This document shows, piece by piece, positions 15,387 through 25,172 of a stretch of DNA of 64,000 nucleotides. This stretch comes from an uncultured Prevotellaceae bacterium (lineage in GTDB: Bacteria > Bacteroidota > Bacteroidia > Bacteroidales > Bacteroidaceae), in the NCBI GenBank assembly GCA_947168045.1, contig CAMVKN010000006.1:1-64000 (forward strand), in the 5' to 3' direction. The translations under genes were made by a program, and so were the position numbers. The first letter of the stretch is position 1; every line of letters begins with the position of its first letter. Below the pieces are notes generated by a model. It saw only the letters and a list, made by a program, of their open reading frames with translations, made no database searches and was not told the DNA's origin.

Positions 15387-15783
15387 TCATGCGTAGGAGT
15401 GCATGCCGCCAAGGAAGAAGTTGACGCCGAAATAAGTCATCAGAATGCTGAGGAAAGCCAACGCCATATAGAGATGAAACCACCGTGGGCGCTGCAGCCA
15501 TGTCAGGCTCTGGCTGTGCATGGGAATGCTGTACACGAGCATGGTGATGAGCGCCCATACCTCCTTGGGGGCCCAGCCCCAGTAGCGGCCCCACGACTGG
15601 TTGGCCCAGATGGCGCCGATGAAGATGCCGGCGGCCAGGCAGAATACTGCGGGGTAGAGCATCAGTCGGCTTATGCGCGTCAGCTGTGCCACGGCCTCCT
15701 CGTGTCCCTTGCGTGCCAGCAGGATGAGGGCGGTGAGAGCGTTCAACAGGATGAAGGCCAACAGCGAGTAGGCCGCTTTGTGA
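15387..15783 (-). pseudogene. Truncated duplicate of the ccsA 3' end
   Basis: 15391-15776 is colinear (386 bp, same length) with 18404-18789 of the intact gene; about 10 aa differences in about 128; WGWDPKEVW is WGWAPKEVW. Confidence 0.8.
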
Positions 15784-15882
15784 GTCTGATGGAGCGGGTG
15801 GAGTATATATAATGGACGGTATCTAATCAAAAGGATGCTGTAATCATTTCGTAAGTTTTTCCTGATTTGTTTGGCAGTTTCG

Positions 15883-15961
15883 ATTGAAAAGTGTAATTTT
15901 GCAGTGCAAAATATTATTGAAAAGTGTAGTTTTAGACCGCCAAACCTTATTGAAAAGTGTA
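15883..15961 (+). repeat. Three direct repeats ATTGAAAAGTGTA at exactly 33-bp spacing upstream of the ATPase gene
   Basis: Copies at 15883, 15916 and 15949. Confidence 0.9.
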
Positions 15962-15968
15962 AAATGCA

Positions 15969-17333
15969 ATGCTGTACAGGAAGATTACATCATATATTGA
16001 GGACTATCTGAAGTCCGATACTGACAAGATTCTGATACTGGAAGGTGCCCGTCAGATAGGCAAGTCATTCAGTATTCGTGAAGCTGGTACGCGGTTGTAC
16101 AAGAACTTCGTGGAAATCAACTTCGTCGAGGACGATGAGGGTGATCAGTTGTTCAAGAACATCCATAAGAAGGAGGACTTCTACCTAACCCTCAGTATGG
16201 TTGCTGGCGACAAGCTCAATGACCGCAACGATACGTTGGTGTTTCTCGATGAGATCCAGCACTATCCACAGTACCTCACCATGCTGAAGTTCCTGCGCGA
16301 GGACAACCGCTACCGCTATATTGCCAGTGGCAGTCTGCTGGGCATTACCCTGCACGACACAACCTCCATCCCTGTAGGAAGCATTACAATCAAAGAAATG
16401 TTCCAACTCGATTTTGAAGAGTTCTTGATTGCCAACGGCTTTGGCACAGAGGCCATTGCCATGCTACGGCAGTCGTACAAGAACCGCCAAAGCCTGACGG
16501 AAGAGCATCATACCCACGTGATGAACCTCTTCCGTCGCTATCTGCTGGTGGGCGGTCTGCCTGATGCTGTCAACACATACCTTGATACACATAACATCGT
16601 CCGAGTGCGAGAGGTACAGGATGATATCCGCAGCCTATATGCCAGTGACGCGTCCAAGTACGAAAAGGAGCACAACAAGAAACTGCTCATACGTCGCATC
16701 TATGAGATGATACCCTCGCAGATGGAGAATAAGAAGAAGCGTGTGGTGGCCCAGGACATACGGGGAAAGAAGGGCGACCGTTTCGAACAGTATAAAGAAG
16801 AGTTCGAATATCTTATTTCCTCTGGCATATCTTTAGCAGTTCATGCAATCTCCAACCCTCACTTCCCGATAAGTGAGTCTCTGCAAAAAAACTTGTTAAA
16901 ACTATATCTGAACGATGTTGGCTTGCTTACCGGTACGCTATATCGCAATAACATCCGTCCCGTCCTTGACGATATATGCAGCATCAATCTGGGTTCTGTC
17001 TATGAAAGTGTCGTTGCCCAGGAACTACGTGCCCATGGCCATGAACTCTTCTATTACGACAACCGCAAACAGGGTGAGGTCGATTACTTGGTTGACAACT
17101 ATCAAACGATGAGCGCCCATCCGATAGAGGTCAAGTCGGGAAAGGACTATACGGTGCACAGTGCCCTCAATAATCTCCTAAAGAATCCCGATTACAACAT
17201 ACTTTCTGGCACAGTCATCTCTAACGAACGCGAGATATATCAGGATGGGAAGGTTACTTACATGCCCGTCTATTTCGTGATGTTTATGGAAGCCGATGCG
17301 CCTCAGACTGATAATACAGAATACGTCTTCTAA
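15969..17333 (+). CDS. AAA-family ATPase with DUF4143-like C-terminal domain
   Basis: Walker A ILEGARQIGKS, LVFLDEIQ Walker B, YIASGSLLG; C-terminal HGHELFYYDNRKQGEVDYLV...PIEVKSGK. Confidence 0.88.
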   Translation: MLYRKITSYIEDYLKSDTDKILILEGARQIGKSFSIREAGTRLYKNFVEINFVEDDEGDQLFKNIHKKEDFYLTLSMVAGDKLNDRNDTLVFLDEIQHYPQYLTMLKFLREDNRYRYIASGSLLGITLHDTTSIPVGSITIKEMFQLDFEEFLIANGFGTEAIAMLRQSYKNRQSLTEEHHTHVMNLFRRYLLVGGLPDAVNTYLDTHNIVRVREVQDDIRSLYASDASKYEKEHNKKLLIRRIYEMIPSQMENKKKRVVAQDIRGKKGDRFEQYKEEFEYLISSGISLAVHAISNPHFPISESLQKNLLKLYLNDVGLLTGTLYRNNIRPVLDDICSINLGSVYESVVAQELRAHGHELFYYDNRKQGEVDYLVDNYQTMSAHPIEVKSGKDYTVHSALNNLLKNPDYNILSGTVISNEREIYQDGKVTYMPVYFVMFMEADAPQTDNTEYVF

Positions 17334-17472
17334 TATATGAGCATGTGGGATGCAAATAAACTCTCGAATATTTCGAACGCAGACGCTAATTAATATATGG
17401 CCATCGGATTATTGGCGTTGTTGGCTTATTTCTTTTATTAGTATGGACAGACACATACATAGTTTTTAGGCT

Positions 17473-17601
17473 ATGCGTAGACTGAAGATTATGACGGACG
17501 ACGTACCGATGGCAAGTGGTGACGTGTTTGGGTTGAATGACATGTATGACAACCTGCAGGCATATTTGGCCCTGTTGGTTGGGGTTGGCACGAATCAGTA
17601 A
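17473..17601 (+). CDS. Possible short ORF MRRLKIMTDDVPMASGDVFGLNDMYDNLQAYLALLVGVGTNQ
   Basis: 42-codon open frame just upstream of the ttcA-like gene; may be chance. Confidence 0.2.
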   Translation: MRRLKIMTDDVPMASGDVFGLNDMYDNLQAYLALLVGVGTNQ

Positions 17602-17607
17602 GATAGT

Positions 17608-18369
17608 ATGAAGCATGTAGACAAGAATGACCCCGTTGAAAGGGAGCGTCAACAGCTGTTCAAGCGCATCAACGAGCGCTTTGTCAAGGCGTTTGCCACC
17701 TACGGGCTGCTTGAGGACGACGACCATGTGCTGGTGGGCCTGTCGGGCGGCAAGGACTCGCTGCTGCTCACCGAGCTACTGGCCCGTCGTTCCCGCATCC
17801 AGCATCCCCGCTTCCAGGTAGAAGCTGTTCATGTACGCATGGAGAACATCCGCTATGAGACTGACACCACCTATCTTCAGCAGTTCTGCGAGGACCTCGG
17901 CGTGCCGCTGCACCTGCTCACCACCCGCTTTGAGGAGCAGCAAGGCCAGCAGAAACCTGCTTGTTTCCTCTGCTCATGGTACCGCCGCAAGCAGCTCTTC
18001 AACCTGGCCCAGCAGCTGGGCTGTAATAAGATAGCGTTGGGGCATCATCAGGATGACCTGCTGCATACGGCACTGATGAACCTCCTGTTCCAGGGACGCT
18101 TCGGCACCATGCCTGCCCGGTTGCAGCTGCGCAAGATGCCCTTGCAAATCATCCGCCCCCTCTGTCTCGTCCCCGAGCAGACGATTCGCCGCTATGCCGA
18201 GCTGTCAGGTTACCAGAAGTTGGTGAAGCTCTGCCCCTACGAGAGGGACACCAACCGCACCACCGCCCGCCAGCTCTTTGAACAGGCAGAGCAGCTCAAT
18301 CCCGAGGTGCGCTACTCGCTGTGGAACGCCCTGGAACGCGACGGCAAGCTCATCGAGGCCGATGAGTGA
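17608..18369 (+). CDS. TtcA-like tRNA 2-thiocytidine biosynthesis ATPase (PP-loop)
   Basis: VGLSGGKDSLLL PP-loop and CFLCSWYRR CxxC motif; GHHQDD. Confidence 0.85.
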   Translation: MKHVDKNDPVERERQQLFKRINERFVKAFATYGLLEDDDHVLVGLSGGKDSLLLTELLARRSRIQHPRFQVEAVHVRMENIRYETDTTYLQQFCEDLGVPLHLLTTRFEEQQGQQKPACFLCSWYRRKQLFNLAQQLGCNKIALGHHQDDLLHTALMNLLFQGRFGTMPARLQLRKMPLQIIRPLCLVPEQTIRRYAELSGYQKLVKLCPYERDTNRTTARQLFEQAEQLNPEVRYSLWNALERDGKLIEADE

Positions 18370-18399
18370 TGCTTGATTTCTTTCAGACGCCCTACTGGA

Positions 18400-20628
18400 T
18401 TAAGCGTAGGAGTGCATACCGCCGAGGAAGAAGTTCACACCGAAATAGGTCATCAGGATGCTGAGGAAGGCCAGCGCCATGTAGAGGTGATACCACCGTG
18501 GCTTCTGCAGCCACCTGATGCTCTGTGCGTGCATCGGAATGCTGTAGACAAGCATGGTGATGAGCGCCCACACCTCCTTGGGGTCCCATCCCCAGTAGCG
18601 GCCCCATGACTGGTTGGCCCAGATGGCGCCGATGAAGATGCCGGCCGCCAGACAGAACAGGGCAGGGTAGAGCATCAGCCGACTCATGCGTGTCAGCTGT
18701 GCCACGGCCTCCTCGTGCCCTGGGCGTGCCAGCAGGATGAGTGCTGTGATGGCATTGAGCAGGATGAAGGCCAACAGCGAGTAGGCCGCCATGATGACAC
18801 AGACGTGCAGGCTGAGCAGCGGCGAGGCCAGCACGGGCATGAGCAGCGTGATTTGCGGGTTGGCTTCGCCCATCATGGCCACTAAGAGCGTCAGGCCCGC
18901 CAGCAGCAGGCCGAAGGGCATGAGCAGCATGAAGCGTCGCTGCATGAAGAGGGTGATGAGCAGGCTCACCAAGGCCATGAACTGCATGGTCTCAAAGCCG
19001 TTTGACAGCGGCAGGTGCTGGGCCACATAGCCCCTGAGGGCGATGATGAACAGCAGATAGGCCAGCGTGAGGCACAGCACGGTGTTCATCGTCAAGCGCA
19101 GCCATCGCGGCAGTGGCTTGCGGCGCAGCCAGTGCACCAGATAGACGGCGAAGCTGACGATGCCTAAGGTCATGAGCAGCATGGCCAGCGGACGTGTGTA
19201 GTCAGCCGTGTTGTAGACCTTCTCCGCCTTGAACAGCGTGTCGCTGGGCAGCAGGGCGCCGCCCTCCTTCTGCTGGTAGCGTCTCACCTTGTCCAGGATG
19301 CTGTCCACCTGTGCATAGTCGCCCTTCCATGCCAGCTCGCCGATGTAGTCCATCGACTTCTTGATGAACATATACTTGTCCTCGGGCATGTCCTGTGGCA
19401 GTGGGTCGCCCTGCGAGAACCAGCGCAGGCCTTGGCTGTCGTGGTAGGGGTACATCTTGAGCAGCTCGCCGTTGAAGAGCATCAGCAGGATGTTCATCTT
19501 CTCGTCGGCATCGAGGATGGCTCGTGCGTCCTCCATCTGCTTGCCCTGACGGATGTCGGCCAGCAGCGGGTCCAGCTTGTAGCCGTTGCTGTCGTGGAAG
19601 TCCTGGTAGGACACATATTTCTTGTCTGTCCCGAGGATGCGCGCCACGGCGCCCTTCACCTTGATGATGGGCTGTGTGGTCCATTGCGTCGGGTCCAGCA
19701 GGAAGCCCGTCAGTACCTGCTCGGCACTGTATCCCTCATACTTCGGTTTTCCATAGAGCTTCGTGGTGAAGTCCTTGGCCAGCGTCTGCATGGGGCATAT
19801 CCTGCCGTTGTAGTTCACATACAAATCGCCGAAGCGGTCAGCCGTGGCTTGCGGCAGCACGTCGGCTGCGCTCACCGGCATGGTGGCATGGGCAGCCGGC
19901 CAAAGCATCGCGGCCAGCATCAGAAGGCGGCGGAAGCCCTCCTTAGGCAGCACCATCAGCAGCAGCATGCTCAGGAAGAGCAGGCCATAGCCTGTGTAGG
20001 TCAGCCACATGCCCCACGGGTCGTGGCTCACCATGAGGTGAGCCCCTTCCTGGTCAGGGTCGTAGCCCGACTGGTAGAAGCGGTAGCCGCCATACTGGCC
20101 CACGTTGTTCATGGATATGCTCATGGTCTGTGCCACTGTCCCCTTCTCTACGATGCTCACCTGCGAGACATAGTCCATGGGCGACTGTGTGCCGGGGTAG
20201 GTCTGCAGGGTGAAGTCGGTCAGCTGCATCTGGAACGGCAGGCGTTCAATGGACTCGTCCTCGCTGTTCACATACAGGTTGACGCGCTGCCCGGTGCGCA
20301 GGCTGATGACCCCCTGCGTGCCCCACAGGTGGGTGACGAGCGCGCCGACCAGGATGAGCAGCAGCGACAGGTGTAGCAGCAGGGCGGCGGGGCGCTTGAT
20401 GCTCAGTCGTCGGCTGCTCTTGGGCTGATGGCCGGTTGTTATGAAGCGCCTTACGACGACGATGAGGCCCGTGACGGCGACGGCGGCCCACAGCGCTATC
20501 ATCCACCAGGCGGTGTAGATGGTGCTCACGGCGGCCTCGTGGCCCTGGGCGTGTTCAACGAATGTTGCCGCGGCGAGCACGATGCTCACCGCGGCCAACA
20601 GTAGGAAGGGTATGTGGCGTAGTCTCAT
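18400..20628 (-). CDS. Fused ResB/CcsA-type cytochrome c biogenesis protein
   Basis: C-terminal WWD domain WANQSWGRYWGWDPKEVWALI; N-terminal ResB-like region; multiple TM segments. Confidence 0.88.
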   Translation of the reverse strand: MRLRHIPFLLLAAVSIVLAAATFVEHAQGHEAAVSTIYTAWWMIALWAAVAVTGLIVVVRRFITTGHQPKSSRRLSIKRPAALLLHLSLLLILVGALVTHLWGTQGVISLRTGQRVNLYVNSEDESIERLPFQMQLTDFTLQTYPGTQSPMDYVSQVSIVEKGTVAQTMSISMNNVGQYGGYRFYQSGYDPDQEGAHLMVSHDPWGMWLTYTGYGLLFLSMLLLMVLPKEGFRRLLMLAAMLWPAAHATMPVSAADVLPQATADRFGDLYVNYNGRICPMQTLAKDFTTKLYGKPKYEGYSAEQVLTGFLLDPTQWTTQPIIKVKGAVARILGTDKKYVSYQDFHDSNGYKLDPLLADIRQGKQMEDARAILDADEKMNILLMLFNGELLKMYPYHDSQGLRWFSQGDPLPQDMPEDKYMFIKKSMDYIGELAWKGDYAQVDSILDKVRRYQQKEGGALLPSDTLFKAEKVYNTADYTRPLAMLLMTLGIVSFAVYLVHWLRRKPLPRWLRLTMNTVLCLTLAYLLFIIALRGYVAQHLPLSNGFETMQFMALVSLLITLFMQRRFMLLMPFGLLLAGLTLLVAMMGEANPQITLLMPVLASPLLSLHVCVIMAAYSLLAFILLNAITALILLARPGHEEAVAQLTRMSRLMLYPALFCLAAGIFIGAIWANQSWGRYWGWDPKEVWALITMLVYSIPMHAQSIRWLQKPRWYHLYMALAFLSILMTYFGVNFFLGGMHSYA

Positions 20629-20705
20629 TCTTCAAGTGTTGGGTCCGTCGCTGCAAAGGTACGAATTTGCGGGCGTAAGGCAAAAGAAAAATTGCCTTTT
20701 CTTTC

Positions 20706-20729
20706 GTACCTCCGCACCTCCGTACCCCC
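20706..20729. repeat. GGAGGTACGGGG-family repeat
   Basis: gtacctccgcacctccgtaccccc; same words as 56861-56912. Confidence 0.5.
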
Positions 20730-20736
20730 GTCTCAA

Positions 20737-22392
20737 CTAAATGGAGTTGATAAACTTCACCACGGCATCGCGCTCCGTCTTGCTCAGCTGGCGGAACTTC
20801 TCCACGCTGCGCCGTGCATCGCTGTCCTTGGCACCGTGCCACATGATGGCCTCGATGACATTGCGTGCGCGACGGTCGTGCAGACGGTCCTGGTGGTTAG
20901 CCACCAGCATGCTCAGGCCGCGGCCCCAGAGTGGGGTGGTGCGGCACCATCCGGTGCGGATGTCGTTCACCATGTGCAGCTTGTGCTGCACCATGTCGGT
21001 GTAGGGCCAAATCTTCTGGTGCGGATAGCGGGGCATGTCGCTGTCGTCAGTAAACATGCCGTTGGGGTCCTGGATGTGGTCGTCGCCAGTGGTCCATGAG
21101 GGGCGGTGGCAGTAGGTGCAGCCAATCTCGGCGAACTTCTGCTTGCCCAGCTGGAACTCTACGGTGTTGGCGCCGCGTGCTGCCGGCACGGCCAGTCCGC
21201 GGTGCCATACCATGAAGTCGCGGTACTGCTGGTCGGTCATCTCCACGTCCTGCTCGCGGCTTGTCAGGTAGTTGTAGATGTCCTTCTCAACGTCGCCTGT
21301 CTTCTTCTGCTCAGGGAAGTAGAAGTAGAAGTCACGCTGCACGTCAGGGTCTTTCGACGATGTCTCGGCATAGTATTTGCCAGCCAGGTCGAGGTAGTGG
21401 TAGCGTCGGTCTGAGCGTGTGACGTTGGTGATGTTCCAGATGGCATTGGCACCGGCAGCGTCGAGCACGGGACCGCGGCTGAGGGCGTAGGTGAATCGGC
21501 GCACCCACTTCTTGCCAGGCGACAGGGCGTTGGTGTACCATCCCACGTACTCGCCGTCCTTGAACATGGCGGGGTTGATGTTGGCGCCAGCCTTGGCCTC
21601 ACGGGCATACTGCTCGATGATGCTGTCCTCAGGGATGGCGTCTAACAGACCTGTGCCGTAGATGCCGATGGTAGCCTCCAGCTTCACGCCAATCTCTGAG
21701 GCATCCACCTGCACATCCTGTCCGTTGCGCTGTACGACGATGGGTGAGTAGAATCCGTCGGCAGGGATGGACACCTCGGGGTAGATGAGCGAGTAGGTCT
21801 CGCCGTCAGGGAACGTGTTGTTCCACTCGTCGGTGTAGTCCACCCAGTCAATCTTAATCTTTGACTCGTCAATGGGGGCCTTGAAGGGTGCCACGGCCAG
21901 TGTCTGCGGCATGCCGGCCACCGAGCGTATGTAAGCCTCCGTCTGCTTGTCGTAGACCACGAGCAGGTAGCCGTTGCCCTGCTCGGTGGCACGGTAGCTG
22001 GTGGTGCGCTTGCCGTAGCCGTAGCTGGGATGGCAGTAGAGGCATCCGTTGCGCACCATGACCGGTCCCAGTCCGATGAAGGCTCCTGTCTTGTTCTGGT
22101 TGTAGTCACGCTCAAACTGGTATTCGCCCATCTGGAAGCTGTGTGCGAAGCCCTGCTCGTCGATGGCCGGCGTGGGCTGCTCGAAAGCCGACTTTGAGTT
22201 GTTGAAGGCGGTGCCAAGCTTGCCTCCGGCGTACACCTCGTCGGGGTCGAATGTTGACATGGCAGCTATGCTGTCGCTGTTCACCGGCGTTTCCGTCCCC
22301 TTGGCATCATCGTCGGAGCAGCTAAAAAGGGCAAAGGCCGTACTCATCAGTACGGCCATGCCCATGGTCTTTTTGGGGTTAATCATATACAT
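20737..22392 (-). CDS. Di-heme oxidoreductase (putative peroxidase) family protein
   Basis: Two CxxCH heme motifs CLYCHPSYG and CTYCHRPS; lipoprotein-like N-terminus. Confidence 0.85.
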   Translation of the reverse strand: MYMINPKKTMGMAVLMSTAFALFSCSDDDAKGTETPVNSDSIAAMSTFDPDEVYAGGKLGTAFNNSKSAFEQPTPAIDEQGFAHSFQMGEYQFERDYNQNKTGAFIGLGPVMVRNGCLYCHPSYGYGKRTTSYRATEQGNGYLLVVYDKQTEAYIRSVAGMPQTLAVAPFKAPIDESKIKIDWVDYTDEWNNTFPDGETYSLIYPEVSIPADGFYSPIVVQRNGQDVQVDASEIGVKLEATIGIYGTGLLDAIPEDSIIEQYAREAKAGANINPAMFKDGEYVGWYTNALSPGKKWVRRFTYALSRGPVLDAAGANAIWNITNVTRSDRRYHYLDLAGKYYAETSSKDPDVQRDFYFYFPEQKKTGDVEKDIYNYLTSREQDVEMTDQQYRDFMVWHRGLAVPAARGANTVEFQLGKQKFAEIGCTYCHRPSWTTGDDHIQDPNGMFTDDSDMPRYPHQKIWPYTDMVQHKLHMVNDIRTGWCRTTPLWGRGLSMLVANHQDRLHDRRARNVIEAIMWHGAKDSDARRSVEKFRQLSKTERDAVVKFINSI

Positions 22393-22423
22393 GTGTTATT
22401 TGTTCATTGTTTCCCTCTGATGT

Positions 22424-23605
22424 TTACTCGGCTTTGCTGTTCGGATCGAGCTTTGCCTTCAGGGCACTCAGCTTGTCGTCGAGGTTGTGCAGTGCTTCGA
22501 TGGCGGCACCTGCCGAGGCGTCCTTGTAGTTCAGCACGAAGGGGCGCTTCATCTGGTTGATGGTGGTCAGGGCATTCTCCAGGGCCTCCATGGTGGCGCG
22601 AGCCTCAGTGGCGTAGTTCGCCAGGCAGTAGCTCATGAGCGACTTCTCAGCCGGCTGCGTGGCATTGATGGTCTGTAGTCCGCCGTAGAGTGCCTGCTTC
22701 ACACCGCGAATGTTGTCGTAGAAGTCCTGCACGGAATTGTAGGCGTGGGGTGACTCGATGTAGGTCTCATCGTCGCCAGTGTAGGCAGCGGCAATCTTTG
22801 AGTCGGCCACCTCGCCGATGATGTCAATGCAACCGTCGATGATTTGTGTGGAGGCATCGATGACGGATGCCCAGCGCGACCCCTTCTGTCCTGCGGTGAC
22901 GAACTCGCGTCCGAAGTCGTCTTCGGGCATCAGCTCTTCTGCTTCAAGCAGTTCAATGCTGTCATCGTCGGCCTGTTCGCCGGCCCATGCCACTTCCAGG
23001 CGGCATGCTGAGATGTAGAGGTCGCGTGCCACACCGTTGACGAAGTAGAGCTCGTCGGCGGTGAGTGAGCTGAACTGACGTGGCTGGCCGTTACGGAAGA
23101 TGATGTACTCCAGTGCGTGGAAGCCAGTGAAGTTCTGCGAGTGTGCAATCTGCTCGTCCACCGCAGCGGCATCGGCCTCGTTGGTGGCGGGGTTGAGCTT
23201 CGACATCAGGTTGTTGAACGATGCCTCTGCGAAGGGCCATGTGTCGATGTGTGGGTCGATGCCGTAGCCCGAGGCAGCACCGAAGAGGAACGACTCGCTC
23301 AGCTCCCAGTCCTGGCGGGCCACCTTCCACTGCTCGCACACGGCGTTCAGGTCGCTCTGGCTGTCCATCTCCTGAATCATCTCCATCAGCTCCTCACAGT
23401 CGTCGGCCAGCTTTGCGTAGGTGGCCACCACTGTGGCGTTCACATATTCCTGGTTGACGATGCTCAGCTGCGCGTCGCGCTCTTGTTCGGCAGTGCGCTC
23501 TGATGCCGAGTTGTTGTCATCGTCGTCGTCACTGCACGATGCCATCCCCATGCTCAGGGTGGTGGCGGCCATGAAGAACATGGCCATTCTCATTACTTTT
23601 TTCAT
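22424..23605 (-). CDS. Imelysin family lipoprotein
   Basis: GFHALEYIIF (GxHxxE) motif, lipobox MGMASC. Confidence 0.88.
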   Translation of the reverse strand: MKKVMRMAMFFMAATTLSMGMASCSDDDDDNNSASERTAEQERDAQLSIVNQEYVNATVVATYAKLADDCEELMEMIQEMDSQSDLNAVCEQWKVARQDWELSESFLFGAASGYGIDPHIDTWPFAEASFNNLMSKLNPATNEADAAAVDEQIAHSQNFTGFHALEYIIFRNGQPRQFSSLTADELYFVNGVARDLYISACRLEVAWAGEQADDDSIELLEAEELMPEDDFGREFVTAGQKGSRWASVIDASTQIIDGCIDIIGEVADSKIAAAYTGDDETYIESPHAYNSVQDFYDNIRGVKQALYGGLQTINATQPAEKSLMSYCLANYATEARATMEALENALTTINQMKRPFVLNYKDASAGAAIEALHNLDDKLSALKAKLDPNSKAE

Positions 23606-23717
23606 TATTCTTATTACTTAATTTAAATTTCGGTAGTTCTGCTTGGTCCTTATTCTCGCGTAGAGTTAAGCATAAAGTCGCTTTCATAGAATACTCTGTG
23701 CCTCTGCGCGAGGTGAC

Positions 23718-25016
23718 TTAGAGCAGCCATCCGGCGAAGGCCACGCCGATGTTGATGGCAGGCTCGGCGTTGTACTGGCTGCTGAAGCCGCGGTGGTTGT
23801 ATTCACCCTTGATGACAATCTGGCTGGTGGGGTAGTAGTTCACGCCTGCCGTCCAGATTTTCTTCTTGCACCACTCGTAGGTCGTCTTGTAGACGCTGCT
23901 CTCCATGGGGTTGTAGTATTCATAGCGCCCGAAGAGGTAGAGCTTCTGTCCGGCGCGTGCCTTGTCTGTCAGCAGGGGCAGGATGTTGTAGCCGGCCTCC
24001 AAGCTGTAAGCCAGGGCGTTGCTGCCCACGGGCTGGCGCTTTGACGGCGAGCCGTCTTGGCTGGAGTGCTTGGGGAAGGAGTTGTTGAAGGTGGTGATGA
24101 GCTCTGCATCAGCCAGGTGGGCGTAGTCAATGTTACCGCGAAGGATGAGATTCCAGCGGCGCAGCATGAAGTCGAAGGAGCCGATGGCCAGCGCGCCTGT
24201 GCAGTTCTTGTAGCGCTCGGCGCTGTGTGCCCGCTGCGTGTTGTTGAACGTGTGGCCGTAGTAGCCGCTGAGGCCCAGGCGCAGGCCTGGCAGACTGTAG
24301 TTGTCAATGCGTAGTGCACCGGCATAGCTGTTGGCCATCTTGAACTCGTAGATGCTGTTGGCTCCGTAGTGCACGAAGCTTGAAGCGCCGAAGCGTTCGC
24401 TGTCGAGGCCGGCCAGGAACTGCAGCTCGTAGCGCCACGCGCGGTGACGACCCCATAGCGACACACCCGTCTGGTGCCATGTGCAGGGCAGGATGCTGTT
24501 CTCGCCCTCAGGACGGTAGACGGTGAAATACTCCGTGGGCATGTGGTACTGGTTGGTCATGCCCACCGGCACCACTATCTCGCCTACGCGAAGGTTGAGC
24601 TGCGGCGCAAACGACTTCTGAATCCAGAACTGCTCCAGGGCCACCTCGCCGCCCTTTTCCACTTCAGCCTCATATTCGCCGCTCTCGTCGGCATCCACCT
24701 CAACGGCACTCTCCGTTCCGCCGTGCTCGAACTCAATCTCCATGCCCATGCTCCAGCCGTGGCCGAAGTCATAGCCCATGTTCAGTGTGACGTGGGGCAG
24801 GTCGAAGCGTCCGTGCGAACCATCGTCCTTGTATTTCTCGGGAAACTGGTAGCGGTTGAAATGGTCGCTGTAGAAGTTGCGGCTCATCACTGCCTCGCCG
24901 TAGCCGCCCAGGCTCAGGCGTTGCTGTGTGTTGTTGTCATCCTGAGCCAGGGCCGTCGTTGCGGGCAAGGCCAGCAGCGCTCCCATCAGGATGGTGTTCA
25001 TTTTGTTTACTCTCAT
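23718..25016 (-). CDS. Outer-membrane beta-barrel porin-like protein (start likely MRVNKMNTILMG)
   Basis: Signal peptide ending ATTALAQ, alternating beta-strand pattern, C-terminal INIGVAFAGWLL. Confidence 0.7.
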   Translation of the reverse strand: MRVNKMNTILMGALLALPATTALAQDDNNTQQRLSLGGYGEAVMSRNFYSDHFNRYQFPEKYKDDGSHGRFDLPHVTLNMGYDFGHGWSMGMEIEFEHGGTESAVEVDADESGEYEAEVEKGGEVALEQFWIQKSFAPQLNLRVGEIVVPVGMTNQYHMPTEYFTVYRPEGENSILPCTWHQTGVSLWGRHRAWRYELQFLAGLDSERFGASSFVHYGANSIYEFKMANSYAGALRIDNYSLPGLRLGLSGYYGHTFNNTQRAHSAERYKNCTGALAIGSFDFMLRRWNLILRGNIDYAHLADAELITTFNNSFPKHSSQDGSPSKRQPVGSNALAYSLEAGYNILPLLTDKARAGQKLYLFGRYEYYNPMESSVYKTTYEWCKKKIWTAGVNYYPTSQIVIKGEYNHRGFSSQYNAEPAINIGVAFAGWLL

Positions 25017-25043
25017 ATATTCGTCGTTGTCTGAAAACGGGTG

Positions 25044-25051
25044 CAAAGGTA
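25044..25051 (-). promoter_or_regulatory. Bacteroidetes -7 element TACCTTTG for the porin-imelysin operon
   Basis: TAnnTTTG motif upstream of the start at 25016. Confidence 0.5.
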
Positions 25052-25142
25052 GGCAATATCAGCTTTTCACGCAATACCTAAAAACGATGATTGAGTTTCA
25101 AAATACCTATTTGTGGGGATTGTGTATATCATGGAAAATCAG

Positions 25143-25150
25143 TAATTTTG
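25143..25150 (+). promoter_or_regulatory. Bacteroidetes -7 element TAATTTTG for the hemerythrin-LuxR regulator
   Basis: TAnnTTTG motif 22 nt upstream of the start at 25173. Confidence 0.5.
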
Positions 25151-25172
25151 CACGCTGTAATAAGAAATAGGT

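Noticed and set aside
15318-15812. Plus-strand 164-aa ORF over the ccsA fragment
   Set aside because: Antisense of the ccsA-like coding sequence; the minus-strand reading matches the intact protein
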